A DNA stretch of 64,000 bases from Oasisia sp. SBJ-2009 (GCA_964017155.1 OZ024861.1:20037213-20101212); one strand, 5' to 3'; counted from the first letter of the stretch, positions 11,775 through 25,210 are shown. Program-made: numbers and translations. Notes: generated from the sequence alone by a model not told the origin.

Positions 11775-14700
11775 GTTGAACGGATGCGTTAATTAGGGGT
11801 GTTTGGATGGATGCTGTATATACGGGTGCTTGAATGGATGCATTAAATAGGTGTGGTTGGATGGATGCATAAAGTAGGGGTGGTTGGATTGATGCGTTAA
11901 ATAGGAGTGGTTGCATGGATGCGTTATGTAGGGGTGGTTGGATGGATACGTTAAATAGGGGTGGTTGAATGGATGCGTTATGTAGGGATTGTTGAATTGA
12001 TGCGTTATGTATGGGTGTTTGGATGGATGCGTTAAGTAGAGGTGAATGGTTGGATGCACTCAGTAGAGGAGAATGGATGGATGCGATAAGTAGGGGTGGT
12101 GGGATGGATGCTTTATATACGGGTGGTTGGATGGATACGTTAAGTAGGGGTGGTTGGTTGGATGCGATAATTAGGGGTGGTTGGATGGATGCACTAAGTA
12201 GGGGTGGTTGGATGAGGATGCATTAAGTAGAGGTGAATAAATGGATGCATTAAATAGGTGTGGTTGGATGGATGCATTAAGTAGGGGTGGTTGGATGGAT
12301 GCGTTAATTAGGGTTGGTTAGATGGATGCGTTACGTAGGGGTGGTTGGATGGATGCGATAAGTAGGGGTGGTTGGATGGATACGTTAAGTAGGGGTGTTT
12401 GTATGGATGCGTTAAGTATGGTTGTTATGTAGGGGTGGTTGTATGGATGCATGAAGTAGTGGTGGTTGAATGGATGCCTTATGTAGGGGTGGTTGAATTG
12501 ATGCGTTATGTAGGAATGGTTGGATGGATGCGATAAGTAGAGGTGAATGTTTGGATGGATTCAGTACAGGAGAATGGATGGATGCGCTAAGTAGGGGTCG
12601 TTGGTTGGATGCGATAATTAGGGGTTGTTGGACGGATTCGCTAAGTAGGGGTGGTTGGATGGATGCGCTACGTAGGGGTGGTTGGATGTATGCGCTAAGT
12701 AGGGGTGATTGGATGGATGCATTACGTAGGAGTGGCTGGATTGATACGTTGAGTAGGGGTGGATGGTTGGATGCGTTAAGTAGGGGTGGTTGGATTGATG
12801 CGTTAAAAACGGGTGGTTGAATGGATGCGTTAAGTAGGGGTGGTTGGTTGGATGCGATAATTAGGGGTGGTTGGATGGATTCGCTAACTAGGGGTGGTTG
12901 GATGGATGCGCTAAGTAGGGGTGGTTGGATGAGGATGCATTAAGTAGAGGTGAATAAATGGATGCATTAAATAGGTGTGGTTGGATGGATGCATTAAGTA
13001 GGGGTGGTTGGATGGATACGTTAAGTAGGGGTGTTTGAATGGATGCGCTAAGTAGGGGTGTTTGAAGGGATGCGTTAAGTAGTGGTGGTTGGATGGGTGC
13101 ATTAAGTAGTGGTGGTTGAATGGATGCGTTATGTAGGGGTGATTGGATGGATGCGATAAGTAGGGTTGGTTGAATGGATGCTTTATGTAGGGGTGGTTGG
13201 ATGGATGCGTTAAGTATGGGTGGTTGTATGGATGCGTTAATTAGGGGTGGTTGGATTGATGCGTTAAGTAGGGGTGGTTGGATGGATGCGTTAATTAGGG
13301 GTGGTTGGATGGATGCGTTAAGTAGAGGTGGTTGGATGGATGCGTTTAGTAGGGGTGATTGGATGGATGCATTAATTAGGAGTGGTTGGATTGATACGTT
13401 AAGTAGGGGTGGTTGAATGTATGCTATAAGTAGGGGTGGTTGGATGGATACGTTAAGTAGGGGTGTTTGAATGGATGCGTTAAGTAGGGGTGTTTGAATG
13501 GATGCGTTAAGTAGGGGTGGTTGGATGGGTGCATTAAGTAGTGGTGGTTGAATGGATGCGTTATGTAGGGGTGATTGGATGGATGCGTTAAGTATGGTTG
13601 GTTGAATGGATGCTATATGTAGGGGTGGTGGATGGATGCGTTAAGTATGGGTGGTTGAAGGGATGCGTTAATTAGGGGTGGTTGGATTGATGCGTTAAGT
13701 AGGGGTGGTTGGATGGATGCTTCACGTAGGGGTGGTTGGATGGATGCGTTAAGTAGGAGCGGTTGAATGGATGCGTTAAGTAGGGGTGGTTGGATGGATG
13801 CTGTATATACGGGTGCTTGAATGGATGCATTAAATAGGTGTGGTTGGATGGATGCATAAAGTAGGGGTGGTTGGATTGATGCGTTAAATAGGAGTGGTTG
13901 GATGGATGCGTAATGTAGGGGTGGCTGGATGGATGCGTTAAGTAGGGGTGGTTGGATGGATACGTTAAATAGGGGTGGTTGAATGGATGCGTTATGTAGG
14001 GATTGTTGAATTGATGCGTTATGTATGGGTGTTTGGATGGATGCGTTAAGTAGAGGTGAATGGTTGGATGCACTCAGGAGAGGAGAATGGATGGATGCGA
14101 TAAGTAGGGGTGGTGGGATGGATGCTTTATATACGGGTGGTTGGATGGATACGTTAAGTAGGGGTGGTTGGTTGGATGCGATAATTAGGGGTGGTTGGAT
14201 GAGGATGCATTAAGTAGAGGTGAATAAATGGATGCATTAAATAGGTGTGGTTGGATGGATGCATTAAGTAGGGGTGGTTGGATGGATGCGTTAATTAGGG
14301 GTTGTTAGATGGATGCGTTACGTAGGGGTGTTTGTATGGATGCGTTAAGTAGTGGTGGTTGGATGGATGCATAAAGTAGTGGTGGTTGAATGGATGCCTT
14401 ATGTAGGGGTGGTTGAATTGATGCGTTATGTAGGAGTGGTTGGATGGATGCGATAAGTAGAGGTGAATGTTTGGATGGATTCAGTACAGGAGAATGGATG
14501 GATGCGCTAAGTAGGGGTCGTTGGTTGGATGCGATAATTAGGGGATGTTGGACGGATTCGCTAAGTAGGGGTGGTTGGATGGATGCGCTACGTAGGGGTG
14601 GTTGGATGTATGCGTTAAGTAGGGGTGATTGGATGGATGCATTAAGTAGGAGTGGCTGGATTGATACGTTAAGTAGGGGTGGCTGGTTGGATGCGTTAAG

Positions 14701-17700
14701 TAGGGGTGGTTGGATTGATGCGTTATGTGTAGGGGTGGTTGGATGGATACGTTAAAAACGGGTGGTTGAATGGATGCGTTAAGTAGGGGTGGTTGAATTG
14801 ATGCGTTGTAGGGGTGGTTGGATGGATGCGTTAAGTAGGGGTGGTTGATTTGATGCTTTAAATAGAGGTGGTTAGTTTGATGCGGTAAGTAAGGGTGGTT
14901 GGATGGAAGCGTTAAGTAGGGGTGCTTGGATGGATGCGCTAAGTAGGGGTGATTTGATGGATGCATTATATTGGAGTGGTTGGATGGATGCGTTAAGTAA
15001 GGGTGGTTGAATGGATGCGTTAATTAATGTGGTTGGATTGATGCGTTAAGTAGGGGTCGTTGGATGGATGCGTTACGTAGGGGTGGCTGGATGGATGCGT
15101 TAGGTAGGAGTGGTTGAATGGATGCGTTTAGTAGGGGTGGTTGTATGGATGCTGTATATAAGGGTGGTTGAATGGAAGCATTAAATAGGTGTGGTTGGAT
15201 GGATGCATTAAGTAGGGGTGGTTGGATTGATGCGTTAAGTAGGGGTGGTTGGATGGATGCGCTACGTTCGGGTGGTTGGATGGATGCGATAAGTAAGGGT
15301 GGTTGGATGGATGCGATAAGTAGGAGTGGTTGGATGAATGCGATAAGTAGGAGTGGTTGGATGGATGCGTTATGTAAAGTAAGGGTGGTTGGATTGATGC
15401 GTTAGGTAGGGGTGGTTGAATGGATTCGTTATGTAGGTGTGGTTGGATGGATGCATTAAGTATGGGTGGTTGGATGGATGCGTTAATTAGGGGTGGTTGG
15501 ATGGATGCGTTAAGTAGGGGTGGATGGATGGATGCGTTAAGTAGGGGTGGTTGGATGGATACGTTAAGTAGGGGTGTTTGAATGGATGCGCTAAATAGGG
15601 GTGTTTGAATGGATGCGTTAAGTAGGGGTGGTTGGATGGGTGCATTAAGTAGTGGTGGTTGAATGGATGCGTTATGTAGGGGTGATTGGATGGATGCGTT
15701 AAGTAGGGTTGGTTGAATGGATGCTTTATGTAGGGGTGGTTGGATGGGTGCGCTGAGTATGGGTGGTTGAATGGATGCGTTAATTAGGGGTGGTTGGATT
15801 GATGCGTTAAGTAGGGGTGGTTGCATGGATGCGTTACGTAGGGGTGGTTGGATGGATGCGTTAAGTAGGAGCGGTTGAATGGATGCGTTAAGTAGGGGTG
15901 GTTGGATGGATGCTGTATATACGGGTGCTTGAATGGATGCATTAAATAGGTGTGGTTGGATGGATGCATAAAGTAGGGGTGGTTGGATTGCTACGTTAAA
16001 TAGGAGTGGTTGGATGGATGCGTTATGTAGGGGTGGCTGGATGGATGCGTTAAGTAGGGGTAGTTGGATGGATACGTTAAATAGGGGTGGTTGAATGGAT
16101 GCGTTATGTAGGTATTGTTGAATTGATGCGTTATGTATGGGTGCTTGGATGGATGCGTTAAGTAGAGGTGAATGGTTGGATGCACTCAGTAGAGGAGAAT
16201 GGATGGATGCGATAAGTAGGGGTGGTGGGATGGATGCTTTATATACGGGTGGTTGGATGGATACGTTAAGTAGGGGTGGTTGGTTGGATGCGATAATTAG
16301 GGGTGGTTGGATGGATTCGCTAACTAGGGGTGGTTGGATGGATGCGCTAAGTAGGGGTGGTTGGATGAGGATGCATTAAGTAGAGGTGAATAAATGGATG
16401 CATTAAATAGGTGTGGTTGGATGGATGCATTAAGTAGGGGTGGTTGGATGGATACTTCAAGTAGGGGTGTTTGAATGGATGCGCTAAGTAGGGTTGTTTG
16501 AATGGATGCGTTAAGTAGTGGTGGTTGGATGGATGCATTAAGTAGTGGTGGTTGAATGGATGCGTTATGTAGGGGTGGTTGAATTGATGCGTTTTGTAGG
16601 AGTGGTTGGATGGACGCGATAAGTAGAGGTGAATGGTTGGATGGATTCAGTACAGGAGAATGGATGGATGCGCTAAGTAGGGGTCGTTGGCTTGATGCGA
16701 TAATTAGGGGTTGTTGGACGGATTCGCTAAGTAGGGGTGGTTGGATGGATGCGCTACGTAGGGGTGGTTGAATGTATGCGTTAAGTAGGGGTGATTGGAT
16801 GGATGCATTAAGTAGGAGTGGCTGGATTGATACGTTAAGTAGGGGTGGATGGTTGGATGCGCTAAGTAGGGGTGGTTGGATTGATGCGTTAAGTAGGAGT
16901 GGTTGGATGGATGCGTTATGTAGGGGTGGTTGGATGGATACGTTAAAAACGGGTGGTTGAATGGATGCGTTAAGTAGGGGTGGTTGAATTGATGCGTTAT
17001 AGGGGTGGTTGGATGGATGCGTTAAGTAGGGGTGGTTGATTTGATGCTTTAATTAGGGGTGGTTAGTGTGATGCGGTAAGTAAGGGTGGTTGGATGGAAT
17101 CGTTAAGTAGGGGTGCTTGGATGGATGCGCTAAGTAGGGGTGATTTGATGGATGCATTATATAGGAGTGGTTGGATGGATGCGTTAAGTAAGGGTGGTTG
17201 AATGGATGCGTTAATTAATGTGGTTGGATTGATGCGTTAAGTATGGGTCGTTGGATGGATGCGTTACGTAGGGGTGGTTGGATGGATGCGTTAAATAGGA
17301 GTGGTTGAATGGATGCTTTTAGTAGGGGTGGTTGTATGGATGCTGTATATAAGGGTGGTTGAATGGAAGCATTAAATAGGTGTGATTGCATGGATGCATT
17401 AAGTAGGGGTGGTTGGATTGATGCGTTAAGTAGGGGTTGTTGGATGGATGCGCTACGTTGGGGTGGTTGGATGGATGCGATAAGTAGGGGTGGTTGGATG
17501 GATGCGATAAGTAGGAGTGGTTGGATGAATGCGATAAGTAGGAGTGGTTGGATGGATGCGTTATGTAGGGGTGGTTGGATGGATGCTTTAAGTAGGGGTG
17601 GTTGGATGGATACGTTAAGTAGGGGTGGATGGTTGGATGCGTTACGTAGGGGTGGTTGGATTGATGCGTTAAGTAGGAGTGGTTGGATGGATGCGTTATG

Positions 17701-20093
17701 TAGGGGTGGTTGGATGGATACGTTAAAAACGGGTGGTTGAATGGATGCGTTAAGTAGGGGTGGTTGAATTGATGCGTTATAGGGGTGGTTGGATGGATGC
17801 GTTAAGTAGGGGTGGTAGATTTGATGCTTTAATTAGGGGTGGCTAGTTTGATGCGGTAAGTCAGGGTGGTTGGATGGAAGCGTTAAGTAGGGGTGCTTGG
17901 ATGGATGCGTTAAGTAGGGGTGATTTGATGGATGCATTATATAGGAGTGGTTGGATGGATGCGTTAAGTAAGGGTGGTTGAAAGGATGCGTTAATTAATG
18001 TGGTTGGATTGATGCGTTAAGTTGGGGTCGTTGGATGGATGCATTACGTAGGGGTGGTTGGATGGATGCGTTAATGCATTAAGTAGGGGTGGTTGGATTG
18101 ATGCGTTAAGTAGGGGTGGTTGGATGGATGCGCTACGTTGGGGTGGTTGGATGGATGCGATAAGTAGGGGTGGTTGGATGGATGCGATAAGTAGGAGTGG
18201 TTGGATGAATGCGATAAGTAGGAGTGGTTGGATGGATGCGTTATGTAGGGGTGGTTGGATGGATGCGTTAAGTAGGGGTGGTTGGATGGATGCGCTACGT
18301 AGGGGTGGTTGGATGGATGCGTTAAGTAAAGTAAGGGTGGTTGGACTTATTCATTAATTAGGGCTGGTTGGATGGATGCGTTAAGTAGGGTGAATGGTGG
18401 ATGCATTCAGTAGAGGTGAATGGATGGATGCATTAAGTAGAGGTGAATGGATGGATGCATTAAGTAGGGGTGGTTGGATGGAAGCGATAAGTAGGAGTGG
18501 ATGGATGGATGCGATAAGTAGGGGTGGTTGGATGGATGCGTTAAGTAGAGGTGAATAGAAGGATGCATTAAATAGGGGTGGTTGGATGGATGCGCTAAGT
18601 AGGGGAGTTTGGATGGATGCGTTAAGTAGTGGTGGTTGGAAGGATACGTTAAGTAAAGTAAGGGTGGTTGGACTTATGCATTAATTAGGGGTGGTTGGAT
18701 GGATGCGTTAAGTAGGGTGAATGGTGGAAGCATTCAGTAGAGGTGAATTGATGGATGTATTAAGTAGAGGTGAATGGATGGATGCATTAAGTATGGGTGG
18801 TTGGATGGAAGCGATAAGAAGGAGTGGTTGGATGGATGCGATAAGTAGGGGTGGTTGGATGGATGCGATAAGTAGGGGTAGTTGGATGGATGCGTTAAAT
18901 AGCGGTGGTTGAATGGATGCGTTAAGTAGGTGTGGTTGGATGGATGCTGGATATACGGGTGGTTGAATGGATGCGTTATGTAGGGGTGGTTAGTTGGATG
19001 CGTTGATAAGGGGTGGTTGGATGGATACGTTAAATAGGGGTGGTTGGATGGATGCATTAAGTATGGGTGGTTGGATGGATGCGTTAATTAGGGGTGGTTG
19101 GATGGATGCGTTAAGTAGGAGTGGTTAGGTGGATGCGATAAGTAGGGGTGGTTGGATGGATACGTTAAGTAGGGGTGTTTGAATGGATGCGTTAAGTAGG
19201 GATGGTTGGATGGATGCATTAATTAGGGGTGGTTGTATGGATGCGATAAGTAGGGGTGGTTGGATGGATGCGTTAGGTAGGGGTGATTGTATGGATGCGC
19301 TAAGTAGGGGTGGTTGGATCGATGCATTAAGTAGAGGTGAATGGATGGATGCATTACGTAGTGGTGGTTGGATGGATACGTCATGTAGGGATGGTTGGAT
19401 GGATGCGTTAAGTAGTGGAGTTTGGATGGATGCGTTAAGTAGGGGTGGTTGGATTGATGCGTTAAGTAGGGGTGGATGGATGGATGCGTTACGTATGGGT
19501 GGTTAGATGGATGCATTAATTAGGGGTGGTTGTATGGATGCGATAAGTAGGGGTGGTTGGATGGATGCGTTAAGTAGGGGTGATTGTATGGATGCGTTAA
19601 GTAGAGGTGAACGGATGGATGCATTCAGTAGAGGTGAATGGATGGATGCATTAAGTAGGGGTGTTCGTAGGGATGCGATAAGTAGGAGTGGTTGGATGGA
19701 TGCGTTAAGTAGGGGTGGTTGGATATATGCGTTAAGTAGGGGTGGTTGGTTGGATACTTTAAATAGGGGTTGTTGAATGGATGCGTTAAGTAGGGGTGGT
19801 TGAATTGATGCGTTGTAGGGGTGGTTGCATGGATGCGTTAAGTAGGGGTGGTTGAAAGGATGTGTTATGTAGGGGTGGTTGGATGGATGCGCTAAGTAAA
19901 GGTGGTTGAATGGATGCGTTAATTAGTGGTGGTTGGATTGATGCGTTAAGTAGGGGTGTTTGGATGGAAGCGCTAAGTAGGGGTGTTTGGATGAATGCTA
20001 TATATACGGGTGGTTGAATGGATGCGTTAAGTAGGGGTGGTTGGTTGGATGCGTTAATTAAGGGTGGTTGGATGGATTCGCTAAGTAGGGGTG
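11775..20093 (+). repeat. 8.32-kb tandem super-repeat, copy 2
   Basis: Second copy, starting where the monomer ending near 11,774 joins a TTAATTA-type monomer identical to that at about 3,408. The join is in monomer register, as expected for unequal crossing-over. Beyond 20,093 the sequence continues into a diverged relative of 835-1,200 (GGATGAATGGGC, then a monomer with AATACATTAAG). The flank to the right of the super-repeat is thus related to the 1.8-kb family at the window start. Confidence 0.93.
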
Positions 20094-20485
20094 GTTGGAT
20101 GAATGGGCTAAGTAGGGGTGGTTGGATTAATACATTAAGTAGAGGTGAATAGATGGATGCATTAAGTAGGGGTGGTTGGATGGAAGCGATAAGTAGGAGT
20201 GGTTGGATGGATGCGTTAAGTACGGGTGGTTGGATACATTCGCTAAGTAGAGGTGTACAGATGGATGCATTAAGTAGCTATGTTTGGATGGATGCGTTAA
20301 GTATAGGTGAATGATTAGATGCAATCAGTAGAGGATAATGGATGGATGCATTAAGTAGGGGTGGTTGGGTGGATGCTATAAGTAGGAGTGGTTGGATGGA
20401 TGCGTTAAGTAGGGGTGGTTGGATGGATGCGTTAATTAGGGGTGGTTGGATGGATGCGCTAAGTAGAGGTGGTTGGATGGATTCG
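20094..20485 (+). repeat. Diverged copy of the 0.8-1.2-kb and 2.6-3.0-kb block
   Basis: Carries the same ordered variants as 835-1,200 and 2,644-3,010: GGATGAATGGGC, AATACATTA, GAATAG, GGAAGCGATAAG, a GTGTA-type monomer, an AGCTATG monomer, GATTAGATGCAATCAG and GGGTGGATGCTATAAG. It has a deletion of one or more monomers and several substitutions (for example GTGTACAG near 20,255 where the others have GTGTATAG). It marks older shared ancestry between the ends of the left arm's homogenised region. Confidence 0.75.
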
Positions 20486-20917
20486 TTAAGTAGGGGTGAT
20501 TGGATGGATGCATTAAGTAGGAGTGGCTGGATTGATACGCTAAGTAGGGGTGGATGGATGGATGCGTTAAGTAGGGGTGGTTGGATGGATGCGTTAAGTA
20601 GGGGTAATTGGATGGATGCATTAAGTAGGAGTGGTTGGATAGATACGTTAAGTAGCGGTGGTTGGATGGATGCTTTATATACGGGTGGTTGAATGGATGC
20701 GTTAAGTAGGGGTGATTGGTTGGATGCGTTAAGTAGGAGTGGCTGGATTGATACGCTAAGTAGGGGTGGATGGATGGATGCGTTAAGTAGGGGTGGTTGG
20801 ATGGATGCGTTAAGTAGGGGTAATTGGATGGATGCATTAAGTAGAAGTGGTTGGATTGATACGTTATGTAGCGGTGGTTGGATGGATGCTTTATATACGG
20901 GTGGTTGGATGGATTCG
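20486..20917 (+). repeat. 216-bp (8-monomer) tandem duplication
   Basis: 20,486-20,701 and 20,702-20,917 match at an offset of exactly 216 bp. Landmarks are GGCTGGATTGATACGC (20,526 and 20,742), GGGGTAATTGG, and a terminal TTTATATACGGG monomer. A few substitutions separate the copies. Confidence 0.85.
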
Positions 20918-20974
20918 CTAAGTAGGGGTGGTTGGATGAATGGGCTAAGTAGGGTGGTTGGATTAATACATTAA

Positions 20975-21660
20975 GTACAGGTGAATAGATGGATGCATTA
21001 AGTAGGCTTGGTTGGATGGATGCGTTAAATAGGGGTGGTTGGATGGATGGGATAAGTAGAGGTGAATGGTTGGATGCATTCAGTAGAGGAGAATGGATTG
21101 ATTCGTTAAGCAGTGGTGGTTGGATGTCTGCGATAAGTAGGAGTGGTTGGATGGATGCGTTAAGTAGGGGTGGTTGGATGGATGCGCTAAGTAGGGGTTG
21201 TTGGATGGATGCGTTAAGTAGGAGTGGTTGAATGGATGCGTTAATTAGGGGTGGTTGGATGAATGCTTTATATACGGGTGGTTGAATGGATGCGTTAAGT
21301 AGGGGTGGTTGGATGGATACGTTAAATAAGGGTTGTTGAATGGATGCGTTATGTAGGGATGGTTGAATTGATGCGTTATGTAGGGGTGGGTGGTTGGATG
21401 CGATAAGTAGGGTTTGTTGGATGGATGCGCTACGTAGGGGTGGTTGGATGGATACATTAAGTAGAGGTGAATAGATGGATGCATTAAATAGGTGTGGTTG
21501 GATGGATGCGCTAAGTAGGGGTGGTTGGATGGATGCGTTATGTAGTGGTGGTTGGATGGATGTGTTAAGAAAAGTAAGGGTGGTTGGACTTATGCAGTAA
21601 TTAGGGGTGGTTGGATGGATACGTTTAATAGGGGTGGTTGGATTGACGCGTTAAGTAGGG
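20975..21660 (+). repeat. Diverged HOR segment shared with the inverted arm
   Basis: Read on the minus strand, the variant order here matches + strand sequence at about 27,070-27,870 and, less closely, 33,820-34,560: AGGCTTGG, GCATTCAG, GGAGAATGGATTGATTCG, AATTGATGCGTTATG, TTAAATAGGTGTGG, then the 32-bp monomer at 21,563-21,600. About 0.7 kb of collinear inverted homology ties the two orientations to a common ancestral HOR. Confidence 0.75.
21563..21600 (+). repeat. 32-bp variant monomer (left-arm example)
   Basis: TTAAGAAAAGTAAGGG followed by GGTTGGACTTATGC: about 5 bp longer than the norm (an extra AAGTA-like step), and the next unit has ACTTATGC for ATGGATGC. Other left-arm copies are near 7,050, 10,004, 10,331, 15,369, 18,323 and 18,650. 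Being off-length, it shifts the 27-bp and codon phase of everything downstream. Confidence 0.85.
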
Positions 21661-22414
21661 GTGGTTGAATGGATTCGTTATGTAGGGGTGGTTGGACGGA
21701 TGCGTTAAGTAAGGGAGATTGAATGGATGCGTTAATTAGGGGTGGTTGAATTGATGCGCTAAGTAGGGGTGGTTGGATGGAAGCGCTAAGTAGGGGTGTT
21801 TGGATGGATGCGTTAAGTAGGGGTGGTTGGATGGATGCGCTAATTAGGGGTGGTTGGATTGATGTTTTAAGTAGGGGTGGTGGGAAGGATGCGTTTAGTA
21901 GGGGTGGTTGGATGGATGCGATAAGTAGGCGTGGTTGAAGGATGCGATAATTAGAGGTGGCTGGATGTATGTTTTATATACGGGTGGTTGAATGGATGCG
22001 TTAAGTAGGGGTGGTTGGATGGATGCGTTAAGTAGTGGTGGTTGAATGAATGCGTTATGTAGGGGTGATTGGATGGATGCGTTAAGTAGGGTTGGTTGAA
22101 TGGATGCTTTATGTAGGGGTAGGTGGATGGATGCGTTAAGTAAGGGTGGTTGAATGGAAGCGTTAATTAGGGGTGGTTGAATGGATGCGTTAAGTAGAGT
22201 TGGTTGGGTGGATGCTTTATATACGGGTGGTTGAATGGATGCGTTAAGGTGGGGTGGTTCGTTCGTTCGGTTCAGTAGAGGTGAATGGATGGATGCATTA
22301 AGTAGATGTGAATGGACGGATGCAATAATTAGGGGTGGTTGGATGGATGCGATAAGTAGGAGTGGATGGATGGATGCGTTAAGTAGGGGTGGTTGGATGG
22401 ATGCGTTAAGTAGG
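21661..22414 (+). repeat. Low-homogeneity satellite stretch
   Basis: Ordinary 27-bp monomers with no long local duplication that I could see. An odd monomer at about 22,255-22,275 (GGTTCGTTCGTTCGGTTCAG) contains a short GTTC microexpansion. A related GGTTCGTTCAG form occurs inverted near 37,995-38,010, next to the same neighbours (GTGAATGGACGG, GCAATAA), so this stretch also has a counterpart in the other arm. Confidence 0.7.
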
Positions 22415-23062
22415 GGTGGTTGGATGGATACGTTAAATAGGGGTGGTTGAATGGATGCGTTATGTAGGGGTGATTGAATTGATGCGTTATGTAGCGGTGG
22501 TTGGATGGATGCGTTAAATAGAGGTGAATGGTTGGATGCATTCAGTAGAGGAGAATGGCTGGATGCGTTAAGTAGGGGTGGTTGGATGGATGCTTTATAG
22601 ACGGGTGCTTGGATGGATACGTTAAGTAGGGGTGGTTGGATGGAAGTGCTAAGTAGGGGTGTTTGGATGGATGCGCTAAGTAGGGGTGGTTGGATGGATG
22701 CGTTAATTAGGGATGGTTGGCTGGATGCGTTATGTAGAGGTAGTTGGCTGGATGCGTTAAGTAGGGGTGGTTGGATGGATGCGTTAAGTAGGGGTGGTTT
22801 TATGGATGCGTTAAGTAGGGGTGGTTGAACGGATGCGTTAAGTAAGGGTGGTTGAATGGATGCGATAAATAGCGGTGGTTGGATGGATGCTTTATATACG
22901 GGTGGTTGAATGGATGCGTTAAGTAGGGGTGGTTGGTTGGATGCGTTATTTAGGGGTGGCTGGATGGATTCGCTATGTAGGGGTGGTTGGATGAATGGGC
23001 TAAGTAGGGGTGGTTGGATTGGTACATGAAGTAGAGCTGAATAGATGGATGCATTAAGTAGG
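22415..23062 (+). repeat. 648-bp (24-monomer) tandem duplication, copy 1
   Basis: Matches 23,063-23,710 at an offset of exactly 648 bp. Shared landmarks are GGTGATTGAATTGATG, TTTATAGACGGG, GGAAGTGCTAAG, two GGCTGG monomers, GGTTTTATGG and a GTACATGAAG monomer. A few substitutions are visible (for example AGCGGTGG at 22,494 against AGCAGTGG at 23,142). Confidence 0.88.
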
Positions 23063-23710
23063 CTTGGTTGGATGGATACGTTAAATAGGGGTGGTTGAAT
23101 GGATGCGTTATGTAGGGGTGATTGAATTGATGCGTTATGTAGCAGTGGTTGGATGGATGCGTTAAATAGAGGTGAATGGTTGGATGCATTCAGTAGAGGA
23201 GAATGGATGGATGCGTTAAGTAGGGGTGGTTGGATGGATGCTTTATAGACGGGTGCTTGGATGGATACGTTAAGTAGGGGTGGTTGGATGGAAGTGCTAA
23301 GTAGGGGTGTTTGGATGGATGCGCTAAGTAGGGGTGGTTGGATGGATGCGTTAATTAGGGATGGTTGGCTGGATGCGTTATGTAGAGGTAGTTGGCTGGA
23401 TGCGTTAAGTAGGGGTGGTTGGATGGATGCGTTAAGTAGGGGTGGTTTTATGGATGCGTTAAGTAGGGGTGGTTGAACGGATGCGTTAAGTAAGGGTGGT
23501 TGAATGGATGCGATAAATAGCGGTGGTTGGATGGATGCTTTACATACGGGTGGTTGAATGGATGCGTTAAGTAGGGGTGGTTGGTTGGATGCGTTATTTA
23601 GGGGTGGTTGGATGGATTCGCTATGTAGGGGTGGTTGGATGAATGGGCTAAGTAGGGGTGGTTGGATTGGTACATGAAGTAGAGCTGAATAGATGGATGC
23701 ATTAAGTAGG
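23063..23710 (+). repeat. 648-bp (24-monomer) tandem duplication, copy 2
   Basis: Second copy. Beyond about 23,711 the sequence runs on into GGATGAGTTTAG, whereas copy 1 is followed by GGATACGTTAAAT. The last 150 bp (from about 23,560) also belongs to the segment with an inverted counterpart in the right arm. Confidence 0.88.
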
Positions 23711-25010
23711 CTTGGTTGGATGGATGAGTTTAGTAGGTGTGGTTGGATGGATACGTTAAATACGGGTGGTTGAATGGATGCGTTAAGTAGGGGTGGTTGA
23801 ATTTATGCGTTATAGGGGTGGTTTTATGGATGCGTTTAGTAGGGGTGGTTGAAAAGATGCGTTGTGTAGGCGTGGTTGGATGGATGCGTTAAGTAAGGGT
23901 GGTTGATTGGATGCTTTAATTAGGGGTGGTTGGATTGATGCGTTAAGTAGTGGTGGTTGGATGGAAGCTCTAAGTAGGGTTGTTTGGGTGGATGCGCTAA
24001 GTAGGAGTGGTTGGATGGATGCGGTAATTAGGGATGGTTGGCAGGATGCGTTATGTAGAGGTAGTTGGATGGATGCGTTAAGTAGGGGTGATTGGATGGA
24101 TGCATTAAGTAGGAGTGGTTGGATTGATACGTTAAGTAGCGGTGGTTGGATGGATGCGTTAAGTAGGTGTGGTTGGATGGATGCGTTATGTAGGGTTGGT
24201 TGGATGGATGAATTCAGTAAGGGTGATTGAATGGATGCGTTAATTAGGGGTGGTTGGAATGATGCGTTAAGTAGGGGTGGTTGGGTGGATGCAATAAGTA
24301 GGGGTGGTTGGATGGATGCTTTATTTACGGGTGGTTGGATGGATGCGTTAAGTAGAGGTGAATGGATTGATGCATTCAGTAGAGGAGAATGGATGGATGG
24401 ATGAAGTAGGGGTGGTTCGATGGACGCGACAAGTAGGAGAGGTTGGATGGATGCGTTAAGTAGGGGTGGTTTGATGGATGCATTAAGTAGGGGTGGTTGG
24501 ATGGATGCTTTAATTACGGGTGGTTGGATGGATGCGTTAAGTAGAGGTGGTTGGGTGGATGCGTTAAGTAGGGGTGATTGGATAGATGCATTACGTAGGA
24601 GTGGTTGGATTGACACGTTCAGTAGGGGTGATTGGATGGATGCGTTAAGTAGGGGTGGTTGGATGGATGCGCTAAGTAGGGGTGGTTGATTGGATGCGTT
24701 AAGTCGGGGTGGTTGGACGGATGCTGCATATACGGGTTGTTGAATGGATGCGCTAAGTATGGGTGGTTGGGTGGATGTGTTAATTAGGGGTGGGGTGGTT
24801 GGATGGATTCGCTAAGTAGGGGTGGTTGGATGGATGGGCTAAGTAGGGGTGGTTGGATGGATGCGTTATTTTGGGGAGGTTGAATGGATGCATTAATTAG
24901 AGGTGAATGGATCGATGCATTCAGTAGAGGAGAATGGAAGGATGGATGAAGTAGGGGTGGTTCGATGGACGCGACAAGTAGGAGAGGTTGGATGGATGCG
25001 TTAAGTAGGG
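23560..25010 (+). repeat. Inverted repeat, left arm (counterpart about 28.64-30.26 kb)
   Basis: Reverse-complement matching to about 28,640-30,260 preserves the order of rare variants. GGGCTAAG, GAGCTGAATAG and GGATGAGTTTAG are near 23,640-23,735. GGCAGGATGCG is near 24,030. GGTTCGATGGACGCGAC is at 24,415 and 24,960, where the right arm has GTCGCGTCCATCGAACC near 28,838. Inside the segment, 24,355-24,610 and 24,900-25,150 are a 545-bp-offset duplication of the GGACGCGAC landmark. Divergence is clearly higher than in the homogenised cores. Confidence 0.8.
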
Positions 25011-25210
25011 GTGGTTGGATGGATGCGTTAATTAGGCGTGGTTGGATGGATGCGTTATGTAGAGGTGGTTGGATAGATGCGTTAAATAGGGGTGATTGGA
25101 TGGATGCATTAAATAGGAGAGGTTGGATGGATGCGTTAAGTAGGAGAGGTTGGATGGATGCGTTAAGTAAGGGTGGTTGGATGGATGCATTAAGTAAGGG
25201 TGATTGAATG

